A stretch of DNA of 32,071 nt from Sabulicella rubraurantiaca. GTDB taxonomy: Bacteria > Pseudomonadota > Alphaproteobacteria > Acetobacterales > Acetobacteraceae. Location of the stretch: positions 1 through 32,071 of the forward strand of contig NZ_JAFEUU010000028.1 in NCBI RefSeq assembly GCF_017355885.1, given 5' to 3'. The notes under the pieces are model-generated. The model made no database searches and was not told the DNA's origin. It saw only the letters and a list, made by a program, of their open reading frames with translations. Every line of letters starts with the position of its first letter. Position 1 is the first letter of the stretch. The position numbers and the translations under genes are program-made. This document shows, piece by piece, positions 1 through 8,211 of the stretch.

Positions 1-47
1 AGCCCGCGCCGATCCGCCGCACGCCGATGCTCCACCGTCCACGCCAT
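1..47 (-). CDS. IS5-family transposase, N-terminal 15 residues only
   Basis: The frame starts with ATG at 47-45 and reads MAWTVEHRRAADRRG before leaving the window. IS5-family transposases of the IS1031 kind commonly start MAWT or MPWT followed by a basic stretch and an RRxGL-like motif, which this fits. Only the start is visible, so whether the gene is intact is unknown. It would act as a DDE transposase on the inverted repeats of its own element. Confidence 0.55.
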   Translation of the reverse strand, partial: MAWTVEHRRAADRRG

Positions 48-126
48 CCGTCTGCTCCCGCGATCGTCCGCAGGACCAGCGAATCACATCCGATTCAGAC
101 GATTCAATTCCTTTCCGGATGGGCTC
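1..126 (-). mobile_element. Right end of an IS5-family insertion sequence (IS1031-like), cut by the window edge
   Basis: The minus strand from 126 begins GAGCCCATCCGGAAA, which looks like an IS5/IS1031-type terminal inverted repeat, and is followed at 127-129 by TTA, which fits the three-base TNA target duplication of that group. About 80 bases inside this end a transposase reading frame starts at 47. The other end of the element lies outside the window, so the matching inverted repeat and the second TTA cannot be seen. The call rests on the transposase N-terminus plus the plausible end sequence. Confidence 0.6.
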
Positions 127-129
127 TTA

Positions 130-632
130 GTCGCGGCTTTACATAAGGCGGCCCCTCGCCAAAGTAAGCTGTGCATCGTCCTTTCTTCGCACAAGTGGCG
201 CTGCAGCGCGCCGAGAGGCGGAATCATTTTAGCTGTCGGCGGGCCGGGCCGCGCTTGGGCAGCGTCATAGCCGTTTCGCCAAAATACGAAGGATGCGCTT
301 CAGCGAATTCACCTGCAGGCTCTGGCCTCTTTGCGTCAACAGATGCCATGTGCCCGGTGCGCTGCAATCAAAATGAAGCGTTCGATCACGCATACAACTA
401 TTTCGGGAACTGGCCTCGAATTTACAAACATATGCGCGTATAGCCAAAGTTATAGTCCGCATAGATCGTCTGGCAAATTGGCGCCCTCTTCTTGAACTGC
501 TTAAAAACGAGCGGGGCGGATGTTTCTGAAGCGCGGCACAGGTACCGATTGCCTTCGTTTAAAGGGCTGGCGCGTCCGATCGCATCCGCAGGGGCAAGCG
601 GCACTAACGCAGCTTCCTGCAAGGAGAAGACG
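130..632. other. Intergenic region upstream of the adhesin gene, no gene recognised
   Basis: Visibly more AT-rich than the rest of the window. Short open frames on both strands give no recognisable protein. The adhesin frame stays open upstream to 492, but those 47 codons look non-coding, and a good ribosome binding site lies at 621-627, so this stretch is taken as the leader and promoter region. I could not pick a convincing -35/-10 pair. Confidence 0.4.
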
Positions 633-3600
633 ATGTCCGGCACTGCTTCAATTTCGCTTGATCTCGATAGCTCCAAGGCTAGCACTGGCTATGAGACGAC
701 GTTCACCGAGGGGAGTGCTGCCGTCGCAGTTTCTTTCGGCGCGGTGATCAGTGATCCAGGCGTCGGCTCTGATGACGCCAATCTCATCAGGTCGCTCTCG
801 ATCAAGTTCGACACGACGACTATTGGCTACGTCTACCAAGCAGGCTCGGACAATCTGCTCTTCGACGCCTCTCTATATGGGGCGTCGGGTACAGCATCCC
901 TCGTGGCCGTGTGGAGCACTACGACAAACACTTTGACTTTCACGCCGCGGAAGGGGAACACGGAGTCGAAGTTTGCTTTCGAGACGGCACTGAATTCCAT
1001 CAAATTCGAGAACACGAGTGAGGCTCCAGTCACTGGCACGCGGGGCCTCCTCGTCACCGTAGTTGACGATGGCGGTGGAAGCGACACGATTCGGTCTGAT
1101 GTCGAGGTCACGACCGTCAACATACAAGGAGTGAATGACGCGCCCTCCGGCAAAGACAAATCCATCACGATCCAGGAGGACGGAAGTTACACCTTCACGA
1201 CGGCTGACTTCGGCTTCTCCGATGTGGATGGTAATACGCTGGCGGCCGTTAAGATCACTACCCTGCCGACGGCTGGCACGCTGAAGCTCGACAACGTTGC
1301 CGTTACCGAGGGACAGCTGATTACGGCGGCCAACCTCGGCAAGCTGACTTTTGTTCCCATGGCGAACGCGAACGGCCCCGCCTATGCCTCGTTCACCTTC
1401 CAAGTACAGGACAACGGCGGGATAGCCAACAGCGGTGTCGACCTCGACCCGACGCCGAACCAGATCACCCTGAATGTCACCGGGATCAATGACGCGCCCA
1501 CCGCTGTGCTTCTCACAAACAACAAGGTGGATGAGAACTCCGTGGCCGGCACGGTTGTAGGCACGCTCTCGGCCACCGATGCCGACGTCGGCGATACCCA
1601 CACCTTCGCCCTTGTTGCGGGTGCCGGCGACACGGACAACGGCAAGTTCACCATTGACGCCGTTACCAAGAGCCTCAAGCTCAACTTTGTCCCTGATTTC
1701 GAGACGAAGTCGAACTACAGCATCCGCGTTAAGGCGACCGACAGCGCCGGGGCTGCCACGGAACAGGTTCTGACGGTCAATATCTCTGACCTGGTGGAGA
1801 ACCGCGCGCCGGCGCCAGTCGACGACTTGGGCGCGGCAGGGTTCGTGGCGATCGAGGGCGGGAGCGCCGCGGTCGGCGACGTCCTCACCAATGACAGCGA
1901 CCCAGACGGCGATACGCTGCAGGTCACAGGCTTCAAGGTCGGCGCTACAGATTATGCTGCAGGCACGACTGCCACGCTCGCGAACGGCGCAACGCTGAGC
2001 GTAGCAGTAGACGGCACAGTGACGCTTACGCAAAACGGCAAATTCGATGTGCTGCCGGCGGGAGCCACTTCCGACTCCATTGCGTTCAGCTACACGGTTT
2101 CCGACCGTGCGGCCGGTGTGGCGGAGGCTCTCACAGCAACGGCAAATGCCGCCGTCACGGTCACCGGGGCCAATGACCAAGCTGCAATCAGCGGCACGAC
2201 GAGTGGGGCGCTGACGGAGGACGCGGCGGCCAGCACGGCCAGCGGCGCGCTTGCCGTTGCCGACCCGGACGCCGGCGAGAACGTGTTCCAGGCTCTGGCC
2301 CCTGCGGCCTTGGTGGGCACCTACGGCGACTTCACCTTCAACGCTGCGACGGGTGCCTGGGCCTATACGCTCGACAATGCCAGGACGGCCGTGCAGGCGC
2401 TGGCGGCGGGCGAGGTCAAGGCTGACACGCTCACGGTCACCTCGAAGGACGGATCGGACAGCGAGACCATCACCGTCAAGGTCACCGGGGTCAACGACGC
2501 GCCGGTGGCCGGAACGGTGGCCGCGGTGAGCACGAACGAGGACACGCCGTCCGCCGCGATCGACGTGGTGGCGGCGGGCACGGACGTGGAGAACCAGGCC
2601 CTCAGCGTTGCGGGCGGGGCGGATGCTCCGACGGCCCTGCACGGCACGGTGGCGGTCGATGCTCAGGGTCGGCTCGTCTACACGCCGAATGCCAACTTCT
2701 TCGGCGCCGACACCATCACCTACAAGCTCACCGATGGCTCGGCCCTGTCTCAGGCCGCTACGGTCGCGATCACCGTCAATCCGGTGAACGACGCGCCGAC
2801 CGCGACGGCGGCCCCGGCTCAGGGTGATGAGGACCTGGCCATCACCGGCTCGGTCGTGGGCGCGGACGTCGACAAGGACCTGCTCACCTACAAGCTGGCG
2901 GCCAACGGCGCGCCCCAGCACGGCACCGTGACGCTGAAGGCCGACGGGTCCTACTCCTACCAGGGCGCGAAGGACTACAACGGCCCCGACGCCTTCACGG
3001 TCGAGGTGTCGGACGGGAACGGCGGCACCACCACGGCGACCGTGAACGTCACCGTCAATCCGGTGAACGACGCGCCGACCGCGGATCCCACATCCTTCGC
3101 CGTTGATGAGGACGCTACCTACAAAGGAGCGCTTGTCGGGGCTGACGTAGATGTCGGTGACACCTTCACCTTCGTGAAGGTCGTGGGCCCAACCAATGGG
3201 ACGCTGACGCTCTCGGCCGATGGAACATTCGAGTACTCGCCGACGGCCAACTACCATGGGGCTGACAGTTTCACGTTCCGGACCAAGGACGCCTCGGGAG
3301 CGTTGTCGGCAGTCCAGACAGCTCTAATCACGGTCAACTCGGTGAACGACGATCCGACGAATGCGGCGATCGGTACCGCAGCGGCTATCACCGTCGATGA
3401 AACCACCCTTGGGACTTCCTCCTCTGCGAATTACGCTGTCAACTTCGCGGCTGATTTCGGTGGTGATGGACCAGGAGCGAAGAGCTACTCGCTCCAAGCC
3501 ACTGATGGCGCTGCCACCAACCTTGTGACCTCTGCCGGTGACCCAGTGAAGCTGAAGGTCATCGCCGGTGGCACGGAGGTGCAAGGCGTCCTCGCTGATG

Positions 3601-5336
3601 GGCTCACCCGAGTCTTCACGGCCACCATCAACTCGGCCGGAACGGTCACCCTGACCCAGCATATGGCGGTCAAACAGGGTACGGCCGGCAACGCCAACGA
3701 GAGCATCTCGCTCACGGCGGGGCTCATCAAAGTTGTTTCCAAGGTGACCGATTCCGACACCGGCGTCGCCATTGCGATGCTCGATCTACCCCTCGCCTTC
3801 CTCGATGACGGGCCGTCACTGACCTCCAAGGCCGGTGCCACGGCGCCCACGCTGACCAGCAAGGACGAGGATGCCAGCGAGGGTGTGCTCGCGACGCAGA
3901 GCTACGCCGCCATGTTCGACCCGAAATTCGGGGCGGATGGAGGCGCCATGTCTTACAAGCTCGTGGTCGCCAACGCCGCGAGTGGGCTCACCAGCATCAA
4001 TAACAAGGCCATCACCCTTACGACTGACGGGACCGTCGTCACCGGCACAGAAGTCAGCGGCAACGTGGCCTTCACTCTCACCCTGAATGCGGCAACGGGT
4101 GAAATTACACTCGACCAGAAGCTGGCGATGAAGCACGGGGCAGCCCAGCCTTCCGTCTCCCTTGCCAGCGGCGCCGTGCAAATCGAGGGGATCGCCACTG
4201 ACCGGGATGGCGACGCGACTTCACCCGTGCGTGCTGACGTCAAGGCAAGCTTTGTCGATGCCGCTCCGACCTTCGTCGGCTGGGACACGACCCTTGAGAT
4301 GCAGTTCAAGAACTTAGCGTCCAAGTCCTTCAATCTGAATGTCGATTACGGTCATGACATCCCAGGGGGACCGGTGACGTTCGGGTCCTATGCTGAAGAA
4401 TCAAACAATGGACTGATCGCCCGCATGAACGGGGGTGTGCTCGAATACGCCAGGAGCGATGATTTGAACGTCAAGGCGGTCTTTCGGATTGACCTGAAAG
4501 ACGCCGACCCGGGGGTCGGGGTTGCCTACAATGTCGGCGTTCCCTTTGCTCCAAAAGGGCTCGTGCAGCAGATTGCCTTCGACAAGATCCCGGCAGGTTC
4601 GTCTCGCGAGACCATCACCGCTGCGCTGACGGGAAGCTACGGGGGGTCGATCACCATCAATGGGCTCTTGGCCGATGGGAAGGGCGTGCTCACCGATCCT
4701 GGAGCCAAGTCGACCAACGACGACATCAACCCCAACAGCATCGGTTTTGGCATCAGGGGTGGCCAAGCCAGCCAGATCAATCCGGGCGAGGCGTTCAAGG
4801 TGACTTACAACTCGCCTGGCTCCGGTGACCTGAACCACCTCACGCACCTCAGCTTCGATGTTTACGGAATCGGCAACATCGAAAATGTGACGGTCAAGTA
4901 TGAGTTGTACCGTTTCGGGATGAACGGTGAGGCAGTGCTCATCGACACCGGTTCGCGGACGACGGCCAACGCTCTTGATGAATACGGAGCTGTCTCGAAG
5001 ACGGGTCTGAAGCTCACTGACGGCTTGGCGCACAACATCGATCTGTTCGATGACGGGAACAAGGTAGGCGATGCTCCAGGGGGTAGTGCGGGAGTTGACG
5101 CAGGCGTCGGTGATTACTTCGACTATGCGATCGTGTCATTTGACTTCCCGAAGAACGCCAAGGGTGTGGTCGATCCGAACCAAGGAATTCGGGTGGGCAC
5201 CTTCTTCACCGAGATCATCAAGACCCCCGACCCGGACTGGATTACGTTTGAGCTTCAGGCTGCCGACGCCGACGGAGACATCGGCCTCAGTGGGAGCACG
5301 CGGATGGACTTCAAGCCGGACTTGCTGTTCTCCTGA
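633..5336 (+). CDS. Large cadherin/VCBS-repeat secreted adhesin with DUF5801-like domains
   Basis: A 1567-residue acidic, Thr/Gly/Asp-rich protein. ATG at 633 was chosen because AAGGAGA (621-627) precedes it; the frame is open further upstream without a better site. There is no N-terminal signal peptide, as is usual for type I secretion substrates. Repeated VNDAP/INDAP boundaries mark tandem Ig/cadherin-like domains at about residues 166, 285, 513 (VCBS-like), 620, 717, 810 and 904, with Asp-rich calcium-site motifs such as DADVGD. Two segments (about 904-1057 and 1058-1210) opening with DDPT and DDGPS and carrying long beta-rich stretches look like DUF5801 repeats. The last 350 residues form a C-terminal module that ends in a DADGDIGLSGS stretch. 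No GGxGxDxxx RTX nonapeptides are visible and no type I secretion genes are nearby. Likely a cell-surface or biofilm adhesin; the role is inferred from domain type. Confidence 0.8.
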   Translation: MSGTASISLDLDSSKASTGYETTFTEGSAAVAVSFGAVISDPGVGSDDANLIRSLSIKFDTTTIGYVYQAGSDNLLFDASLYGASGTASLVAVWSTTTNTLTFTPRKGNTESKFAFETALNSIKFENTSEAPVTGTRGLLVTVVDDGGGSDTIRSDVEVTTVNIQGVNDAPSGKDKSITIQEDGSYTFTTADFGFSDVDGNTLAAVKITTLPTAGTLKLDNVAVTEGQLITAANLGKLTFVPMANANGPAYASFTFQVQDNGGIANSGVDLDPTPNQITLNVTGINDAPTAVLLTNNKVDENSVAGTVVGTLSATDADVGDTHTFALVAGAGDTDNGKFTIDAVTKSLKLNFVPDFETKSNYSIRVKATDSAGAATEQVLTVNISDLVENRAPAPVDDLGAAGFVAIEGGSAAVGDVLTNDSDPDGDTLQVTGFKVGATDYAAGTTATLANGATLSVAVDGTVTLTQNGKFDVLPAGATSDSIAFSYTVSDRAAGVAEALTATANAAVTVTGANDQAAISGTTSGALTEDAAASTASGALAVADPDAGENVFQALAPAALVGTYGDFTFNAATGAWAYTLDNARTAVQALAAGEVKADTLTVTSKDGSDSETITVKVTGVNDAPVAGTVAAVSTNEDTPSAAIDVVAAGTDVENQALSVAGGADAPTALHGTVAVDAQGRLVYTPNANFFGADTITYKLTDGSALSQAATVAITVNPVNDAPTATAAPAQGDEDLAITGSVVGADVDKDLLTYKLAANGAPQHGTVTLKADGSYSYQGAKDYNGPDAFTVEVSDGNGGTTTATVNVTVNPVNDAPTADPTSFAVDEDATYKGALVGADVDVGDTFTFVKVVGPTNGTLTLSADGTFEYSPTANYHGADSFTFRTKDASGALSAVQTALITVNSVNDDPTNAAIGTAAAITVDETTLGTSSSANYAVNFAADFGGDGPGAKSYSLQATDGAATNLVTSAGDPVKLKVIAGGTEVQGVLADGLTRVFTATINSAGTVTLTQHMAVKQGTAGNANESISLTAGLIKVVSKVTDSDTGVAIAMLDLPLAFLDDGPSLTSKAGATAPTLTSKDEDASEGVLATQSYAAMFDPKFGADGGAMSYKLVVANAASGLTSINNKAITLTTDGTVVTGTEVSGNVAFTLTLNAATGEITLDQKLAMKHGAAQPSVSLASGAVQIEGIATDRDGDATSPVRADVKASFVDAAPTFVGWDTTLEMQFKNLASKSFNLNVDYGHDIPGGPVTFGSYAEESNNGLIARMNGGVLEYARSDDLNVKAVFRIDLKDADPGVGVAYNVGVPFAPKGLVQQIAFDKIPAGSSRETITAALTGSYGGSITINGLLADGKGVLTDPGAKSTNDDINPNSIGFGIRGGQASQINPGEAFKVTYNSPGSGDLNHLTHLSFDVYGIGNIENVTVKYELYRFGMNGEAVLIDTGSRTTANALDEYGAVSKTGLKLTDGLAHNIDLFDDGNKVGDAPGGSAGVDAGVGDYFDYAIVSFDFPKNAKGVVDPNQGIRVGTFFTEIIKTPDPDWITFELQAADADGDIGLSGSTRMDFKPDLLFS
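2771..3083 (+). repeat. 34-bp exact direct repeat marking adhesin domain boundaries
   Basis: A 34-base stretch at 2771-2804 is repeated exactly at 3050-3083, 279 bases (93 codons) later. It encodes the TVNPVNDAPTA linker between two Ig-like domains. Exact identity at the nucleotide level while the domains between differ indicates recent domain duplication or gene conversion, a usual route for repeat-number change in such adhesins. Confidence 0.85.
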
Positions 5337-5360
5337 GTCTGACTGCCGGCGAGCATCTGT

Positions 5361-5385
5361 GCGGCGGGCCCGTTTGGCCCGCCGC
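5361..5385 (+). terminator. Hairpin terminator after the adhesin gene
   Basis: Perfect 10-bp GC stem (5361-5370 with 5376-5385) and loop CGTTT, 25 bases after the adhesin stop codon. There is no T-run after it, which is common in GC-rich alphaproteobacteria, so it may need Rho or act mainly as an mRNA 3' end stabiliser. Confidence 0.6.
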
Positions 5386-5456
5386 GTCCCTACGGTGGTC
5401 ACAACCACCTATTGGTTCCCTACCTTCTTGATCGGGAAATCGACGGTTGCCGCATC

Positions 5457-5575
5457 GTGCCCCTGAAGGCGCATCTTCAGGCCGTCCCGTGCACACTTGC
5501 TCACCGCTGCGTGACCTGGCCTGGGAGCGAGTGCGCGTGGCCTCGCGGGCAAAACGCGGCCGCACAGGCTCTCTC
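5457..5575 (+). pseudogene. Decayed N-terminal copy of the coiA-like gene
   Basis: Starts GTG CCC CTG AAG GCG exactly like the intact gene at 7104. After codon 8 a one-base deletion shifts the frame; the continuing frame reads RPVHTCSPLRDLAWERV against RPVLACALPHDLSWEDV in the intact protein, and VASRA against AASRA. Similarity fades near 5575 and the rest of the gene is absent. It points at the 3' end of the intact gene. Either a former second paralogue in inverted orientation, or a partial inverted duplication that has since decayed. Confidence 0.7.
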
Positions 5576-5616
5576 ACTGTGGCCGGTCTATTCCTAACGG
5601 ACCCAGTGTTCTGCTT

Positions 5617-7104
5617 TTACCCAAGCGGCCCATCGAGCCGAGCCCGCAATTCGTGTACGGCCTCGCGCACCCGTTCGGCCAGTTCCTGCTTTCTACGGCC
5701 GACCGCCACGACCCAGGCCCGCTCGGTCGGAATCCAGCGCGCTCCCATCGCCTTAAGCGCCTCAGCCCCCTGCCGGTCAAAGGGAAAGCGCAGCCGGATG
5801 CGGCGTATCTCAGCCCGGTCGTAAGCCACCTCCGCCGCCACGCATGATCCTCTTGCGCCCTCCAGCTCTTGTACCAATGCGAACACGCGGCGCTGGCGAC
5901 CTGCGGCTTCCAGGTTGTCAGAGAGGCGTCGGAACTCGATGGCCTCCGGTGCCAGCTCGGCTTTCGCTTCGTAGGCCTGCCGGAGACCAGGAAAGGTCAA
6001 GGCAGCAGCCTGCCGGTCAAGCAGCAGGCCACAGCGTTCAAGCGCCGCGCGCCAGCGTGGCTCGTCCCCTACCGGCCTATAAGGCCGGGATGGAGCCGGG
6101 GCGGGACGCCAGCCCGGCCGGCCCCCCGCCCAGCGCGTCCAGCCATCCACCTGAGCGTGGGGCCACAACCACGCCTCCTCCTGCGGCAGCAATGGGGCGT
6201 CCCGAGGCGCATCTGTCCGGCAGTGCGGGCAGCGCAACCCGTCCCCGCCCCCAAGCCGCCGGCCGAGAGGGTCATCGCGAGCCTCGGGCGCTCCTTGGCA
6301 CGAAGACGGCTGACGCCAAGGCCCGCGGCCAACAGGGTTGAGCCGTTTCGTGGGAATGATCCGGGTGTCCCAACGCCCGTTCACCTCGCCGAGCCGGACC
6401 AGGGCGTAAGGCGTGCGATGGTACAGTTCGCCGCAGCGCTGGCACTGCGCATCGTACCCCACCAGCGTGAAGGGTGCGGCGCCTGTTCCGTCACTCCAGA
6501 CCAGTTGGCCCACGGCAAAGGCCGCGGCCCGACGGCGCACAGCGGCCTCTGCGTCCGCCTCGCCTGTGGGAAGCACGACCGCGGCCGGCTGATCGGGGCC
6601 GAGAGCAAGCCCCTCGGGGAGGGAGCGGAATAGCCAGAGCACTTGGAGGCCAGCTTGGTCGTAGCGCGCGCTGCGCCGACGTGTCTCGGCCGCGCTCTGG
6701 GGCGAGAGCTGGATCTCGATCACGCGCCGGACGCCCTCATGGGCGACGAGCACATCGGCCACCCACGCCTCTGGTCCATCTCCCCCACCGCGGACTTCGG
6801 TATCCGCTTGTGCGCCCACGGCGAGGGCAGCCTCGTGAGCAGCCGCCTTGAGGCGCAGATGCGCCTCGCTTTCGGGCTTTCCAAAGCGCCCGCAGGACGG
6901 AGAGCGGAGGTCGGGCTTATGGGCAAAGAAGCGCGTGCCACGGACGCTTTCCTTCGCCACAGCCGGCACGCCGCAGCAGGCCATGGCGAGCGCAGTTGGG
7001 CTGCCGCCTGCGCGCGACGCCGCACGCACATCCTCCCAGGACAGGTCATGCGGCAGCGCGCAAGCAAGGACAGGCCGTCCGCGGAGGAGCGCCTTCAGGG
7101 GCAC
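5617..7104 (-). CDS. CoiA-like nuclease-domain protein with zinc knuckles and HARP-like C-terminus
   Basis: A 495-residue protein with a GTG start; the same GTG is conserved in the decayed copy at 5457, which supports this start, and an in-frame stop lies three codons upstream. The N-terminal half resembles the competence protein CoiA: FFAHKP at about 60, ESEAHLRLK at about 79-87, then ADVL (D117) and VIEIQ (E130, Q132), a spacing typical of PD-(D/E)xK nuclease cores. CxxC pairs at 221/224 and 292/295 could bind zinc. Residues 437-471 (FPFDRQGAEALKAMGARW followed by a WVV strand) resemble the HARP/DUF5710 module of DNA-annealing helicases. In Gram-positive bacteria CoiA acts in natural transformation; in Proteobacteria its role is unclear, so processing of incoming or foreign DNA is only a guess. 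No partner genes adjoin. Confidence 0.7.
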   Translation of the reverse strand: MPLKALLRGRPVLACALPHDLSWEDVRAASRAGGSPTALAMACCGVPAVAKESVRGTRFFAHKPDLRSPSCGRFGKPESEAHLRLKAAAHEAALAVGAQADTEVRGGGDGPEAWVADVLVAHEGVRRVIEIQLSPQSAAETRRRSARYDQAGLQVLWLFRSLPEGLALGPDQPAAVVLPTGEADAEAAVRRRAAAFAVGQLVWSDGTGAAPFTLVGYDAQCQRCGELYHRTPYALVRLGEVNGRWDTRIIPTKRLNPVGRGPWRQPSSCQGAPEARDDPLGRRLGGGDGLRCPHCRTDAPRDAPLLPQEEAWLWPHAQVDGWTRWAGGRPGWRPAPAPSRPYRPVGDEPRWRAALERCGLLLDRQAAALTFPGLRQAYEAKAELAPEAIEFRRLSDNLEAAGRQRRVFALVQELEGARGSCVAAEVAYDRAEIRRIRLRFPFDRQGAEALKAMGARWIPTERAWVVAVGRRKQELAERVREAVHELRARLDGPLG

Positions 7105-7180
7105 GGTGCGCTAGACGTCGAACTCATCTCAGGGAAGATAGCGAGCCAAGCGATGGTTGTGACCAGCTTGGTGGACCCGT
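7105..7180 (-). promoter_or_regulatory. Leader/promoter region of the coiA-like gene, conserved in the inverted copy
   Basis: The 60 bases before the GTG start resemble the bases before the decayed copy at 5457 (shared GGTCACAACCA, TTGG, then TTCC and TCGACG blocks). Conservation of a non-coding leader alongside the N-terminus means the duplicated unit included the promoter. No strong Shine-Dalgarno sequence is seen before the GTG. Confidence 0.4.
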
Positions 7181-7260
7181 CCTCAGGGGCCGAACAAGCG
7201 GAGTTCTCCCAGCGGGCTGGCGCTGGAGGCTTTGCAAGTATCTGTGGATGCGGTGGGGAT
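7181..7260 (+). repeat. Degraded recombinase-tail / terminator / tRNA-end scar (copy 1)
   Basis: This stretch aligns with 14290-14365 and 31540-31615: GAACAAGCG (7192-7200), then a hairpin region, then TTTGCAAGTATCTGTGGATG, matching TTTGCAAGTGTCTGTGGATG at 31590-31609. Translation still gives SSGAEQA against SAGAEQA in the longer copy. The hairpin is present in altered form (7206-7213 with 7222-7228, one bulge), although its bases differ from the other copies. It is the most diverged of three same-orientation copies. Confidence 0.55.
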
Positions 7261-7288
7261 GCTCGGGCACGAAGCCACAGACACTTGC
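7234..7288. repeat. Inverted pair of the GCAAGTGTCTGTGG site
   Basis: GCAAGTATCTGTGG at 7234-7247 is mirrored by CCACAGACACTTGC at 7275-7288 (13 of 14 bases pair), with 27 bases between. The mirrored half is exactly the sequence found beside the 3' end of tRNA-fMet at 31593-31606. It may be two attachment half-sites in opposite orientation, or simply a hairpin. Confidence 0.55.
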
Positions 7289-7522
7289 TTTTCCGGGTTC
7301 AGGCTTGATGTGGCATCTTGGATTGTCCTCATTTCGATTGGCCCTTGGCGCAACCGTATTGCTATTGCCGAAGTGCCCAACGGTGCAGGGACGAACTGGC
7401 TTGAGAAAGTGACCGATAGCGAATACGGCGACCCTGTCTCGGGGTCGCAAGCGCCCCCTCACCCGCACGGCTGCAATCTTGGCGCAGCAGTGGCGGACCC
7501 GGAACCTTGATATGGAGCCACG
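7289..7522. other. Intergenic region before carbonic anhydrase
   Basis: No gene recognised. A small hairpin (GCGACCC 7428-7434 with GGGTCGC 7442-7448) sits about 75 bases before the carbonic anhydrase start and could end transcription from upstream or form part of its leader. Confidence 0.3.
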
Positions 7523-8134
7523 ATGAAGCGCCTGCTTGCCGGCTATCGGAAGTTTCGGACCGAAATCTGGGCCAGCGAGCGGGATCGGTACGAAGCGCTG
7601 TCTCGGGAAGGCCAGCAACCCGAGACGATGGTCATTGCCTGTTCCGATTCCCGCGTTGATCCTGCAACTGTGTTCGGCGCAGGCCCCGGTGAGCTGTTCA
7701 CCGTCCGCAACATTGCCGGTCTGGTACCGCCCTTCTCGCCCGATGGCGGCTTGCATGGAACCAGCGCGGCGCTCGAGTACGGTGTGCGGGTCCTGAAGGT
7801 GGCGCGCATCGTCGTGCTCGGTCATGCGCAGTGCGGAGGCGTGCGTGCTATGGTGCAAGGTGCCCCGCGCGACGCACAGGACTTCGTGGCGCCATGGATG
7901 GCCCTCGCCACACCGGTGCTCACTTGCGCGCCAGCAGAACTGACCGGCGACGACTTGCTACACCATTGCGAGATCGGTGTGGTGCGATTGTCGCTGGCTA
8001 ATCTTATGACCTTTCCTTGGATCGCCTCGGCCGTGGCGGAAGGCAAGCTGGCGCTGCTTGGCTTTCAGTTCTCGATCTATACGGGGATGCTTACCCAAAT
8101 TGATGGTGACGACGCAGCCAACGAGATCCTCTGA
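7523..8134 (+). CDS. Beta-class carbonic anhydrase
   Basis: A 203-residue protein, normal size for the family. It interconverts CO2 and bicarbonate in the cytoplasm. The zinc and active-site residues are present: CSDSR at 40-44 (Cys40, Asp42, Arg44) and HAQC at 101-104 (His101, Cys104); FTVRNIAG at 59-66 and EYGVRVL are also family motifs. The ATG at 7523 follows GGAG at 7513-7516. It stands alone between a recombinase scar and an unrelated gene fragment, so its original operon context is lost. Likely supplies bicarbonate for carboxylation or pH balance. Confidence 0.93.
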   Translation: MKRLLAGYRKFRTEIWASERDRYEALSREGQQPETMVIACSDSRVDPATVFGAGPGELFTVRNIAGLVPPFSPDGGLHGTSAALEYGVRVLKVARIVVLGHAQCGGVRAMVQGAPRDAQDFVAPWMALATPVLTCAPAELTGDDLLHHCEIGVVRLSLANLMTFPWIASAVAEGKLALLGFQFSIYTGMLTQIDGDDAANEIL

Positions 8135-8211
8135 TGCTCGCCCATGGACGACCTCCACGGCGACAACCTCGAGGAATTCCGGGCACCGCTCGCCGTCGCT
8201 GCGCATTAGGC

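Larger units (their letters stand above)
5397..7164. repeat. Inverted repeat bounding the coiA-like cassette
   Basis: The upstream region and first ~45 codons of the coiA-like gene (minus strand, 7164 down to about 6985) reappear in inverted orientation on the plus strand at 5397-5575. Both begin with GGTCACAACC (5397-5406; complement at 7155-7164), keep patchy identity through the leader, and share a 15-base run GTGCCCCTGAAGGCG at the start codon. By eye the arms are roughly two-thirds identical. The unit is about 1.77 kb and lies between the adhesin terminator and the first recombinase scar. Confidence 0.65.

Noticed and set aside
2771-3083. A CRISPR-like pair of repeats
   Set aside because: Only two copies, 279 bases apart and in frame inside a repeat protein; they are domain linkers, and no CRISPR array was seen anywhere in the window.
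873-3257. A 794-codon open frame on the minus strand inside the adhesin gene
   Set aside because: It is antisense to a clear repeat protein; its translation is Arg/Val/Gly-rich low-complexity without motifs, as expected from the third-position bias of the plus-strand gene.
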